Assembly: GCA_023428025.1 (NCBI GenBank)
Contig: JAEYZN010000031.1
Coordinates: forward strand, 1-64,000
Length of the DNA stretch: 64,000 nucleotides
Direction of reading: 5' to 3'
Origin: Bacillota bacterium
Lineage (GTDB): Bacteria > Bacillota > Clostridia > Christensenellales > SZUA-584
The translations under genes were made by a program, and so were the position numbers. Shown piece after piece: positions 16,633 through 24,164 of this stretch. The notes below the pieces were generated by a model. That model saw nothing but the letters and a program-made list of their open reading frames with translations, was not told the DNA's origin and did no database searches. Within the stretch, counting starts at the first letter, position 1. Every line of letters begins with the position of its first letter.

Positions 16633-17611
16633 AAATAAGAGAAGATTGGGCAAAGGCAACGGACTGATGCTGCTGCTCGACAACAAAAGCTTGATATTGT
16701 TGATATTCATCTGCATTCTGGCACAAATCGTTTCGGGCGGCATCTTCTTCAGGGGCGACAACATCTCGTCGGTATTGCGGCAGACCGCCGTGACCAGCAT
16801 CATGGCCATGGGATACGTCTTTGTGCTGACCAACGGCATGATCGACCTTTCAACCGGGCACATGCTCAGCCTGTGCGGCATCGTGTACTCGCAGGTGTCT
16901 TTTATAGCGCCGGTGGGGGTGGCCATGCTGGCCGCCATAGGCGCCGGTTTGCTGTGCGGGCTGATCAACGGCATCCTGTCCATCAAGCTCAATCTCATCC
17001 CCTTCATCCTCACGCTGGGCACCGCGCAAATATGGCGGGGCATCGCTTACCTGCTGTGCGACGGTATTTCGGTGAACATCACAGACGAGACCATCAAATA
17101 CGTCGGCCAGGGCATACTGTTCGGCTTCCTGCCGATGACGGTCGTCATCGTTGTTTTGCTGACCGTGATCACCGCGATCGTCGTCTATCGCATGAGATAC
17201 GGCCGGCATGTGATCGCGACCGGCGGCAACCCGGAAGCGGCGCGCGTGTCCGGCGTCAATATCCACTTAACGAAGATCATCGCCTTCATCATCATGGGAT
17301 TTACGGTATCGCTTGCGGGTATCGTGCTGACAGGCCGCGTCGCCATCGCGATGCCGAACGGCGGCCAGGGCATGGAGATGGATGCGATCTCGGCGGTAAT
17401 TATCGGCGGCACGTCCCTCTCGGGCGGCAAGGCGAACGTGCTGGGCGTCATATTCGGCGCGCTGATACTCGGCGCGATCAGCAACCTGCTGAACCTTGCG
17501 GGCTTAAGTTCGTTCTGGCAGTGGTTTTTCAAGGGCGTCATCATCGTGGTGGCGATACTGCTTGACTCTGTCACTGAGAGGATATTCAAAAAACGTCAGC
17601 TTGCGGGCTAA
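16607..17611 (+). CDS. Sugar ABC transporter permease (RbsC type)
   Basis: A 334-residue permease with 8-10 membrane helices, including the family segments LTNGMIDLSTGHMLSLCG near the N-terminus and YGRHVIATGGNPEAARVSGV before the last helices (the cytoplasmic coupling region). It homodimerises in this transporter class. ATG 16607 lies inside the ATPase gene (26-bp overlap). It ends 24 nt before the epimerase gene, so importer and enzymes are co-transcribed. Confidence 0.9.
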   Translation: MGQNLSVAENKRRLGKGNGLMLLLDNKSLILLIFICILAQIVSGGIFFRGDNISSVLRQTAVTSIMAMGYVFVLTNGMIDLSTGHMLSLCGIVYSQVSFIAPVGVAMLAAIGAGLLCGLINGILSIKLNLIPFILTLGTAQIWRGIAYLLCDGISVNITDETIKYVGQGILFGFLPMTVVIVVLLTVITAIVVYRMRYGRHVIATGGNPEAARVSGVNIHLTKIIAFIIMGFTVSLAGIVLTGRVAIAMPNGGQGMEMDAISAVIIGGTSLSGGKANVLGVIFGALILGAISNLLNLAGLSSFWQWFFKGVIIVVAILLDSVTERIFKKRQLAG

Positions 17612-17635
17612 ATAAATGAAGGAGTGTGGAGTAAT

Positions 17636-18523
17636 ATGACCAGGTATGGCACGATATTCAGCTATTGGTCCAGGGATTGGAAGACGGATTGGACGCAGGT
17701 GCTGCATAACGCGGCAAAGTCGGACATCAACTGCATCGAGTTTCATGTGAACCAGACCATGGACTGGCCGGAATCCAAGATCAGGGACTTTGTGTCGCTC
17801 GCCAATGATCTCGACATCGAGATACTGATGAACGGCGGCGTGGGCGAGAACGAAGTGACCTACAGCGACGACCCGAAGATCCGGCAGAATGGCATCGATC
17901 TGATCACAAGCTACCTGAAGCAGGCCGCAAGGTTTGGCGCGAAGTTTTTCGACGGCGGTTATTCGGAGAGCTGGCCGGTGAACCCGCCTGCCGTCATCAA
18001 CGCCGACCTCAAGAAGCTGTATATGGACAGGGTGGCGGACAGCATTAAGGAGATGGTGAAGGTGGCGGCGGACCTTGGCATCACGATGGGCATGGAGATC
18101 GTGAACCGGTTTGAGGCGTTTCTGGTGAACACCGCCAAAGAGGCGCGGTATATCGCCGAGCGCGTGGACGCGCCCAACTTCAAGGTGACGATGGACACCT
18201 ATCACCTGAACATCGAAGAGGACAGCATTGATGAAGCGGTGGACACGCTGGGCAAGAAGTATATCGGCCACGTGCATCTGGGTGAATCCAACAGAAGGCT
18301 GCCCGGACAGGGGACGCAGGTGGACTGGGATAAGGTGTTCGGCGGGCTGAAGCGTATCGGATACGGTGAGCGGCTGCTGCTGGAGCCGTTCACGATACCG
18401 TTCGGCACGGTGGGCAAATCGGTGTTTCTGTGGCGCGACCTGTCGAACGGGGCGGGCGAAGAACAGCTCGTCAGGGAAATAAAGGAGTCCATCGCGTTCG
18501 TCAAAGCCAAATGGGAGGGCTGA
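17636..18523 (+). CDS. Ketose 3-epimerase (D-tagatose/D-psicose 3-epimerase family)
   Basis: A 295-residue TIM-barrel enzyme resembling ketose 3-epimerases. Metal and catalytic residues are all visible: Glu154 in MEIVNRFE, Asp187 in MDTYHLNIEEDS, His in GHVHLGE (~212-214) and Glu250 in LLEPF; the NRFE-x5-NTA and GESNRRLPG segments are near-identical in style to characterised D-psicose 3-epimerases. It interconverts ketoses at C3 without phosphorylation. ATG 17636 is preferred because AAGGAG (17619-17624) precedes it; GTG 17624 overlaps that site. Context (D-lyxose isomerase downstream) suggests a pentulose or hexulose substrate. Confidence 0.85.
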   Translation: MTRYGTIFSYWSRDWKTDWTQVLHNAAKSDINCIEFHVNQTMDWPESKIRDFVSLANDLDIEILMNGGVGENEVTYSDDPKIRQNGIDLITSYLKQAARFGAKFFDGGYSESWPVNPPAVINADLKKLYMDRVADSIKEMVKVAADLGITMGMEIVNRFEAFLVNTAKEARYIAERVDAPNFKVTMDTYHLNIEEDSIDEAVDTLGKKYIGHVHLGESNRRLPGQGTQVDWDKVFGGLKRIGYGERLLLEPFTIPFGTVGKSVFLWRDLSNGAGEEQLVREIKESIAFVKAKWEG

Positions 18524-18606
18524 CGCGGGACCAGGCCGGGCAAGACGTGCGTAGCCGCGCCGTTTGCTGCGCATCAACAACATACTTAAAATAGGGAGGA
18601 ATGAGT

Positions 18607-19005
18607 ATGCCTGAAGTCACAGGATTGGGACACATCGGAATCTTTGTGGATGATGTTGAGGTCTCGAAGAAGTTCTATAAGGATATTTTGGGGCTCGAGT
18701 GTATTGAACAGTGCACGTTTGACGCGGATGGCAACACGTTTACCTGCGCGTTCGTCAAGAAGGGCAGCGTCTGCCTGGAGCTGGTCCAGCGGCGGATCGG
18801 CGCCAACCCGGGCGACGGCATGACGGACCACGTGGCGTTCGCGGTGGACGACGTTGACGCTTTTCGCAAAGAGCTGGAGAAAAAGGGCATCGAGTTTGAA
18901 ACGAAGGAGCAGATGTATTGCGCGGATATGTTCCCGAGCGGCACCAAGTGGGTATTCTTCCGCGGGCCGGACAACGAGCATATCGAACTGTGCCAAGTGC
19001 TGTAA
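18607..19005 (+). CDS. VOC-family protein (lactoylglutathione-lyase-like)
   Basis: A 132-residue single-chain VOC protein: GLGHIGIFVDDVEVSKKFYKDILGL opening, DHVAFAVDDVDAFRKELEKKGI in the second module and a closing FFRGPDNEHIELCQ with the metal-ligand Glu. His in GHIGI, Glu in CLELVQ, His in DHVAF and Glu in HIELC supply the usual four ligands. Start ATG 18607 is 7 nt from AGGGAGG, whereas ATG 18601 is too close. Its reaction is unknown; co-occurrence with SDR and sugar isomerases suggests a step in the same catabolic route or aldehyde detoxification. Confidence 0.8.
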   Translation: MPEVTGLGHIGIFVDDVEVSKKFYKDILGLECIEQCTFDADGNTFTCAFVKKGSVCLELVQRRIGANPGDGMTDHVAFAVDDVDAFRKELEKKGIEFETKEQMYCADMFPSGTKWVFFRGPDNEHIELCQVL

Positions 19006-19019
19006 GGAGGAATCAGGCA

Positions 19020-19793
19020 ATGCGTAATGTGGTTGTGACGGGCGCCGCGTCCGGCGTGGGGCTGGCGGCGACGAAGGCGTTTCTGGCGCTGGGCGACAAA
19101 GTCTTCATGACGGACTGGAAGGCGGATCAGCTGGAGGCTGTACGCGCCGAACTGGACAAAGCGTATCCGGGCATGGTGTTGGCCAAGGCGGGCGACGTCG
19201 GCCGGTGGGAAGACGTGGCGGCGCTGGCTGGTCTGGTGAAGGGCCATGGCGGCGCGGATGTGCTGGCCAACTGCGCGGGCGTGTTCCGCGTGGGGCAGAT
19301 CGAAGACGCGCCGGAGGAGGATTACGACTTCCAGTTTGACGTTAACGTGAGGGGAACGTTCCACACGATGAAGGCGTTTGGCCCGCAGATGCTGGCCAAG
19401 AAGAAAGGCGCCGTCATCAACGTATCGTCGGTTTCCGGCATGGGCGGCGACTATAACATGTCTCTTTACTGCGCGACAAAGGGCGCGGTGATCGCGATGT
19501 CCAGGGCGGTGGCGATGGATTACTCGATGAAGGGCGTCAGGGTCAACATCATATCGCCGTCGGCCGTGAAAACGCCGATGTTTTTGACGGGCGCCACGGA
19601 AAAAGTGCTGGAGAGCTTCCGCATGAACATGCCGGCGCGGGCGCTCTGCGAGCCGGAATACTGCGCGAACGTCATCGTTTATCTGGCGTCGGACCAAGCC
19701 ACGCACCTGTGCGGCGTCAACATCCCGGTGGACGGCGGGCTGTCGGCATGGAACGGGCAGCCCAACCAGGAGAAGACGGACACGGGCTTATAG
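19020..19793 (+). CDS. Short-chain dehydrogenase/reductase
   Basis: A 257-residue classical SDR. Cofactor motif TGAASGVG at the N-terminus with Asp in MTDWK, indicating NAD(H) preference; NCAG motif; catalytic Ser (VSSVSG), Tyr-x3-Lys (YCATK); C-terminal PVDGG. It probably oxidises or reduces a sugar or polyol in the surrounding operon. ATG 19020 has TAAGGAGG 9 nt before it; in-frame sequence further upstream overlaps the VOC gene and is not used. Substrate unknown. Confidence 0.85.
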   Translation: MRNVVVTGAASGVGLAATKAFLALGDKVFMTDWKADQLEAVRAELDKAYPGMVLAKAGDVGRWEDVAALAGLVKGHGGADVLANCAGVFRVGQIEDAPEEDYDFQFDVNVRGTFHTMKAFGPQMLAKKKGAVINVSSVSGMGGDYNMSLYCATKGAVIAMSRAVAMDYSMKGVRVNIISPSAVKTPMFLTGATEKVLESFRMNMPARALCEPEYCANVIVYLASDQATHLCGVNIPVDGGLSAWNGQPNQEKTDTGL

Positions 19794-20090
19794 GCAACAG
19801 GTAAAAGCATGGCATGTGGCGGGCGGGTGCAATTGGACTGACAGGACGAAAGGCTGCCGCGCCCGCTCCGGCCTGCTTGAGAATAATGGCAGGGAAATCA
19901 TCTGCTGTGTATCGGCAATCGTTATCTGGAATATCAACCGGCCATTATCAAGGTGGATAATGGCGCGGCGTGTGAAGCCCGGAAAGAGTGCTTTTCGGGG
20001 TGTGGTTTGAGTCGCCATTTTCAGCAATCCGCAAGGATGCGCAAGTGGCCCCTCATAGAGATAGCCATGTCGAGCAATGAGGAGGAAGCA
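19794..20090 (+). other. 297-bp spacer in the sugar operon
   Basis: No convincing gene. It contains a possible long-range stem (GCGGGCGGG near 19820 with CCGCGCCCGC near 19857). No clear terminator or promoter was identified; it may be a processing region or leftover of a deleted gene. Confidence 0.3.
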
Positions 20091-21491
20091 ATGATGATTC
20101 GGAAACGCAAACCGATAATTGGACTTTTGGGAATTATGCACGGCCTGTACGACGTGGACCAACCGGAGCTGCCACGCGAGCAGGAAGCCTGGATCTCCGA
20201 TGTGGTGAACCGTCTTGCGGATGTTTGCGAGATCGACTTTCCCGGGGCCGCGAAGGACAGAACGGCGATCGAGCGCATCGTCGGGGCGTTTAATGAAAAG
20301 AAGTATGACGGCATCATGGTGGTGAACCTGCTTTACAGCCCCGGCATGCGGGTGGTGCAGGCCTTCAAGGATAACCGGCTGCCGGTGCTCATCGCCAACA
20401 TACAGCCGCTGCCCACTGTCACGGCGGACTGGGATTGGAAGCGCTGCACGACGAACCAGGGCATCCACGGCATACAGGACACGGCCAATATGATACTGCG
20501 CCTGGGCGTCGAGCCTGTGATCGTCACAGAGGATTGGGAGAGCGCCCGATTCCATGATTTTGTGTCCGACTGGGCGGCGGCCGCGATGACAGCCAGGGAG
20601 TTGAAACGGCGGCGGGCCTGCGTGATGAGCAAGATGCAGGGCATGGGCGACATACTGGGCGACGAGGTCGCGTACTTCAGGATGCTGGGGATCGAGGTGT
20701 ATCACGAAGGCATGGGCGGCGTGGTGCGCTGCATGGATAAGGTGACCGAGGCTGAGGTGGGCGCGTATGTGGCGCTGGACAGACAGAACTTCGAGATATC
20801 GCCGGAGCTGCCCGAGGCGTCTCACCGCTATGCGGCCAGGCTCCAGCTTGCGTTTGAAAGATTCCTGGATGAAAACGGCTATGACGCGTTTTCGGCGAAC
20901 TTCAACGCCTACAAGGACGACGGGCGTATCAGCCAGCTGCCGATACTGGGCGCGACCAACATGCTGGCGAAGGGCTACGGCTACGCGGCCGAGGGCGACG
21001 TGCACATCATGGCGGTGACGATGATGGGGCATCTCATCGATGAAAACCCGCACTTCACCGAGATGTATTCGCTGGACTTCAAGCGAGACGCCACGTTCCT
21101 GTCGCACATGGGCGAGGGCAACTGGAGGGTGGCGCGCAAAGACAGGCCCATCCGGCTGATCGACAGGCCGCTGGACATCGGCGGCCGTGACAATCCGCCC
21201 ACGCCGATCTACTCGGCGGAACCGGGCCGGGGCACCATCGTGTCGCTGGTTCCCGTGGAGGGCGACTATTTCCGGCTGGTGGTGTCTCCCGGCACCGTTC
21301 TTGACACGGAAGAGATGCCGAACATGCGCATGAATTACACGTTCTTCCGCCCGGATACCGGTGTGAAGAGCGCGATGGACAACTGGCTGAGATACGGCGG
21401 CACACACCATCAGGTGCTGTTCCTTGGGGATGCGGCGAACAAGTTCAAAATGCTGTGCCATATCATGGGGATCGAATACGCCGAAGTGTAA
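20091..21491 (+). CDS. L-arabinose isomerase-like protein
   Basis: A 466-residue protein of the L-fucose/L-arabinose isomerase fold. The AraA active-site set can be placed: Glu in YAAEGDV, Glu in HFTEMYSLDF, His in FLSHMGEG and His in GGTHHQVLF. AraA enzymes interconvert aldoses and ketoses using Mn2+. Overall sequence differs enough from true AraA that another aldose may be the substrate. ATG 20091 has GAGGAGG upstream; the open frame extends further 5' but without a ribosome site. It shares family with three island genes (28740, 33788, 35352) yet has G+C-rich codon use. Confidence 0.75.
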   Translation: MMIRKRKPIIGLLGIMHGLYDVDQPELPREQEAWISDVVNRLADVCEIDFPGAAKDRTAIERIVGAFNEKKYDGIMVVNLLYSPGMRVVQAFKDNRLPVLIANIQPLPTVTADWDWKRCTTNQGIHGIQDTANMILRLGVEPVIVTEDWESARFHDFVSDWAAAAMTARELKRRRACVMSKMQGMGDILGDEVAYFRMLGIEVYHEGMGGVVRCMDKVTEAEVGAYVALDRQNFEISPELPEASHRYAARLQLAFERFLDENGYDAFSANFNAYKDDGRISQLPILGATNMLAKGYGYAAEGDVHIMAVTMMGHLIDENPHFTEMYSLDFKRDATFLSHMGEGNWRVARKDRPIRLIDRPLDIGGRDNPPTPIYSAEPGRGTIVSLVPVEGDYFRLVVSPGTVLDTEEMPNMRMNYTFFRPDTGVKSAMDNWLRYGGTHHQVLFLGDAANKFKMLCHIMGIEYAEV

Positions 21492-21534
21492 AGACCATCT
21501 GTGAATATATCATGGATAGATTTGAGGTGAAAAC

Positions 21535-22209
21535 ATGAAAAGATCCGAAATAAACAGGATTATGCAGGAAGCGCTGGATTTCATGAAGGAGATGAAGTAC
21601 AACGCGCCGCCGTTTGTCTACTGGACGCCAAAGGACTGGCAAGACAAAAACAGCGAATACGACGAGGTTCGCGACTGCATGCTGGGATGGGACATCACCG
21701 ATTTCGGCAGCGGCGACTACCACAAGTGCGGGCTGCTGATGATCACCATGCGCAACGGCGTGAAGCAAAGCGATACCTATTTCAAGCCGTATGCCGAAAA
21801 GGTTTTGATCGTGGAGGAAGGACAGGTGACACCGTTCCACTACCACTGGTCGAAGATGGAGGATATCATCAACCGCGGGGGCGGGAACCTGATGGTGCAG
21901 CTGCACAACCGCGCGGCGGACGACGGGCTGGCGGACACGCCGGTGACGGCCATGGTGGACGGCCGTCGCTTCACCGTGCCCGCAGGAATGATATTGACCA
22001 TCGGCCCCGGGGAGAGCATCACGCTGCCGCCCGGCCAATATCACAAGTTCTGGGCGGAGGGCGGCAGGCTCTTCATCGTGGAGGTTTCGAGCGTGAATGA
22101 GGACAACACGGATAACCGTTTTCTGGACGCGCCCGCCCGCTTCCCCGACATTGAGGAGGATGAAGCGCCGCAGCATCTGATGTTCAACGAGTATCCGCCC
22201 GCGAAATAG
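21535..22209 (+). CDS. D-lyxose ketol-isomerase (YdaE/DUF1498 type)
   Basis: A 224-residue cupin-fold isomerase similar to B. subtilis YdaE-type D-lyxose/D-mannose isomerases. Metal ligands are visible: His102 and His104 in FHYHW, Glu109 in KMED, His170 in GQYHKFW. The motif FVYWTPKDW near the N-terminus and GGGNL after the ligands also fit. It converts D-lyxose to D-xylulose (and D-mannose to D-fructose). It is the last gene of the operon, followed by a terminator. No xylulokinase is encoded in this locus, so phosphorylation would depend on a kinase elsewhere. Confidence 0.85.
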   Translation: MKRSEINRIMQEALDFMKEMKYNAPPFVYWTPKDWQDKNSEYDEVRDCMLGWDITDFGSGDYHKCGLLMITMRNGVKQSDTYFKPYAEKVLIVEEGQVTPFHYHWSKMEDIINRGGGNLMVQLHNRAADDGLADTPVTAMVDGRRFTVPAGMILTIGPGESITLPPGQYHKFWAEGGRLFIVEVSSVNEDNTDNRFLDAPARFPDIEEDEAPQHLMFNEYPPAK

Positions 22210-22266
22210 GCGCCATAACAGTATAGATTCAGATTTTTCCGAATTACCCAGAATGTATTGATTTTA

Positions 22267-22297
22267 GGCCGTTCCTGCTGCGGAGCGGCCATTTTTC
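22267..22297 (+). terminator. Intrinsic terminator
   Basis: GGCCGTTCC (22267-22275) / GGAGCGGCC (22282-22290), one G-U pair, followed by ATTTTTC. It ends the first sugar operon. Confidence 0.8.
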
Positions 22298-22423
22298 TGC
22301 CTGCGCGAGGGCGGTGGTAAATATGGCCGGGCTCAGACGGCCGAACCGGTATACATCATAAATCTGATTTTCTCCATATATAATCTGGTGCAAGCCGGCG
22401 TTACGGTCAATGTTCCGGACAAA

Positions 22424-22445
22424 CAAAAACCCCTTCGTAAAGGGG
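22424..22445 (-). terminator. Minus-strand terminator beside the tRNA-Ser 3'-end copy
   Basis: Stem CCCCTT (22430-22435) / AAGGGG (22440-22445). On the minus strand it runs into TTTTT. It lies just beyond the tRNA 3'-end copy, exactly where the original tRNA-Ser terminator would sit if an element had inserted into the tRNA gene. Confidence 0.7.
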
Positions 22446-22453
22446 ATTGTCGC

Positions 22454-22474
22454 TGGCGGAGAGCGTGGGATTCG
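22454..22474 (-). other. Candidate attachment site: copy of tRNA-Ser 3' end
   Basis: Matches 45212-45232 at 20 of 21 positions (difference at 22464). It covers the CCA end, acceptor strand and part of the T arm, then identity stops. A shorter match of 12 bases recurs at 22702-22713. Confidence 0.65.
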
Positions 22475-22651
22475 CTCCGCCTGCCTGACGGCAGGCTATC
22501 ACGCCGGGGCGCGCTGCTTCATCTGCCGCCGGCAGCGCAGAGCGCCCGTTCGAATCCATCCATGCCAAAACAAAAGGATACGGCTGACGGCGCACTGTTT
22601 TGACTTGTATCATATCGACGAAACAGATGCAGCCTCGACGCGGATATAAAA

Positions 22652-22684
22652 ATATCGCGAACCGGTAAAAGCGATTCGCGATAT
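22652..22684. repeat. Hairpin repeat copy 2
   Basis: ATATCGCGAA (22652-22661) / TTCGCGATAT (22675-22684) around CCGGTAAAAGCGA. It is nearly identical to 10889-10921 (one base differs in the loop). Confidence 0.7.
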
Positions 22685-22969
22685 GGCTCCGGCCCTGCCG
22701 CTGGCGGAGAGAGATGCCGCCGAATACCAGCATTTATAACTGAACAGGCATGGAGAAGAAGTCGTTTGGCCTAATAATTGAGAGGCTCGGTTGTAAGATA
22801 AAGAGTTGCCTTGAAGAGTCCATAATTGACCAATATAAACTATTTTATGACATATCTAAGTTGCTGGAGCGTCATTGATAGGCCTTCCTCCGCAACCGCC
22901 TTATACGGCAGAAAAGCCGAGTTGATTCTTCATCCTCGCCATCCGCAAAAGCAACCTCAAAAACCGTAT

Positions 22970-23045
22970 TTAAACCAGCCGCTTGAGGTTCATGGCTATA
23001 ACCGCCACCATTATCCCCGCACAGACGTGTTTGCAATTATTATAT
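22970..23045 (-). pseudogene. DDE transposase 3' remnant
   Basis: A short minus-strand frame ending at 22970 reads HVCAGIMVAVIAMNLKRLV before the stop. An 'xNLKRLV' ending is typical of the last residues of IS1182/IS4-like DDE transposases. Only ~25 codons remain, so family is tentative. Confidence 0.4.
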
Positions 23046-23070
23046 CAGATATAATCCGTTTCTTCAGCGT

Positions 23071-23376
23071 TCATCGCAGTTTTGCCCTTGCGGAGGAATC
23101 GATGGCGTCCAGTTGGTTAAGATATTCCTTAACGCGAGCTTAGTAGATACGTAGGAACTTGTTAGCGGCAACCATCATGTAAACATAGTAGCGCTTCCCC
23201 TCAGATCGTTTCTTGTCGAGAAATTCATATACCGGTTCGTCGGAACGGGATTTTTGCATGATGCAGAATATGACCTCATACAGTGTTTTCCTTAAAGATG
23301 ACGAACTACGTTTTGAGATACTGCGGTTTTTTGCCTCAAACGTTCCGGATTGATACGGCCAAGAAGCTTGGTACAA
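23071..23376 (-). pseudogene. IS110-family transposase 3' remnant with in-frame stop
   Basis: The minus-strand translation contains YQSGTFEAKNRSISKR, then DKKRSEGKRYYVYMMVAANKFLRIY, a TAG/TAA-type stop, then ARVKEYLNQLDAID in the same frame. This matches the C-terminal Transposase_20 region of IS110 transposases (S-KR-SS-LR and GK-Y-V-ANK-LRI-Y). The N-terminal two thirds are missing and the stop interrupts the C-terminus, so it is inactive. Confidence 0.75.
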
Positions 23377-23447
23377 TTATTCTTTGGCATGGTGCCACAT
23401 GACCACAGGATTCAATATAGATATCTTCAGCCTTTCGAGTTATAATA

Positions 23448-23743
23448 ATAATCAGATTTCTCACACCACATATGACAGTCGGAACTATTTATAGCGTGGA
23501 GGGAGAGACCTCTGAATCCGTCCTGATATTCTTAAAGCAAAGGCCAAACAGAAGGACGTTTATAGGACTTTAATTAGCCAAGGCTCTTACGCCGACAATG
23601 AAGAGATGCGAATCGTATATGTAGGGATGACTCAACCACGGAGATTATTGATGTTGGCGGGGCCGGTGAAAGACGCTGTTGCTTGGCTAGTATTGTTTAA
23701 CGCCTTAAGCCTGCAATTTGTAGAAGAAGAGCAGCTTCTATGA
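23448..23743 (+). pseudogene. UvrD-like helicase C-terminal remnant
   Basis: Two frames carry recognisable superfamily-1 helicase motifs: first MTVGTIYSVEGETSES (like the TIHxVKGET motif V), then after a frame change and gap, NEEMRIVYVGMTQPRRLLMLAGP (like the EExRixYVaMTRar motif VI), ending at TGA 23741-23743. The TIHxVKGET style is seen in UvrD-like helicases that partner OLD-family nucleases, including Gabija GajB, so this may be a dead defence gene. Frameshift and deletion make it non-functional. Confidence 0.6.
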
Positions 23744-23931
23744 GTAGGCATCTTGATACATTAAAAAAGATCTGCTATTATAATTAAAATTTATTAGGTT
23801 AATTCATCAGATGTAAGTCCATAAAACGGTCAATTAAGGTGATTTGATACAGAAAGATGCTTGCAGAGACTATCTGTCTAAGCTGTGATGACCGGACGGA
23901 TTTATATATGCCCTGTATGCCGCCGCCGAGA

Positions 23932-24077
23932 GTATTATCACATTACGGCATAGGTAAGAAGCATTTGCAGAGTCACTTGACGAATTCTGTTATCTGTTTA
24001 ATCGCGGAGCCATGGGTAGCGTGATATTGACAGACTGCTTCTTGCCGCGACACAGTCAGCGCCATGAGATGCGCTGA
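23932..24077 (+). pseudogene. IS1595 (ISXO2-like) transposase 3' remnant
   Basis: One frame reads HYGIGKKHLQS and, after a +/-1 shift, the next reads SLDEFCYLFNRG, matching the 'H..KKHLQ.YLDEFCYRFNRR' block at the C-terminus of ISXO2-like transposases. The remainder is degraded. Between the remnants of 22.5-24.16 kb no intact gene is visible. Confidence 0.65.
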
Positions 24078-24164
24078 CTTATCTTAATCGCCATATTATG
24101 ATAGTGTTTTAACGTTTGTACTCTTTACACCGACAACTTACATTAACCACAGTTCAGGAAGTAT

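Noticed and set aside
22454..22560. Functional second tRNA gene
   Set aside because: Only the 3' end of tRNA-Ser matches; the T arm is interrupted and no anticodon arm can be formed, so it is treated as an attachment-site copy.
22826..23143. Plus-strand 105-residue frame
   Set aside because: It runs antisense to two transposase remnants and has no recognised domain.
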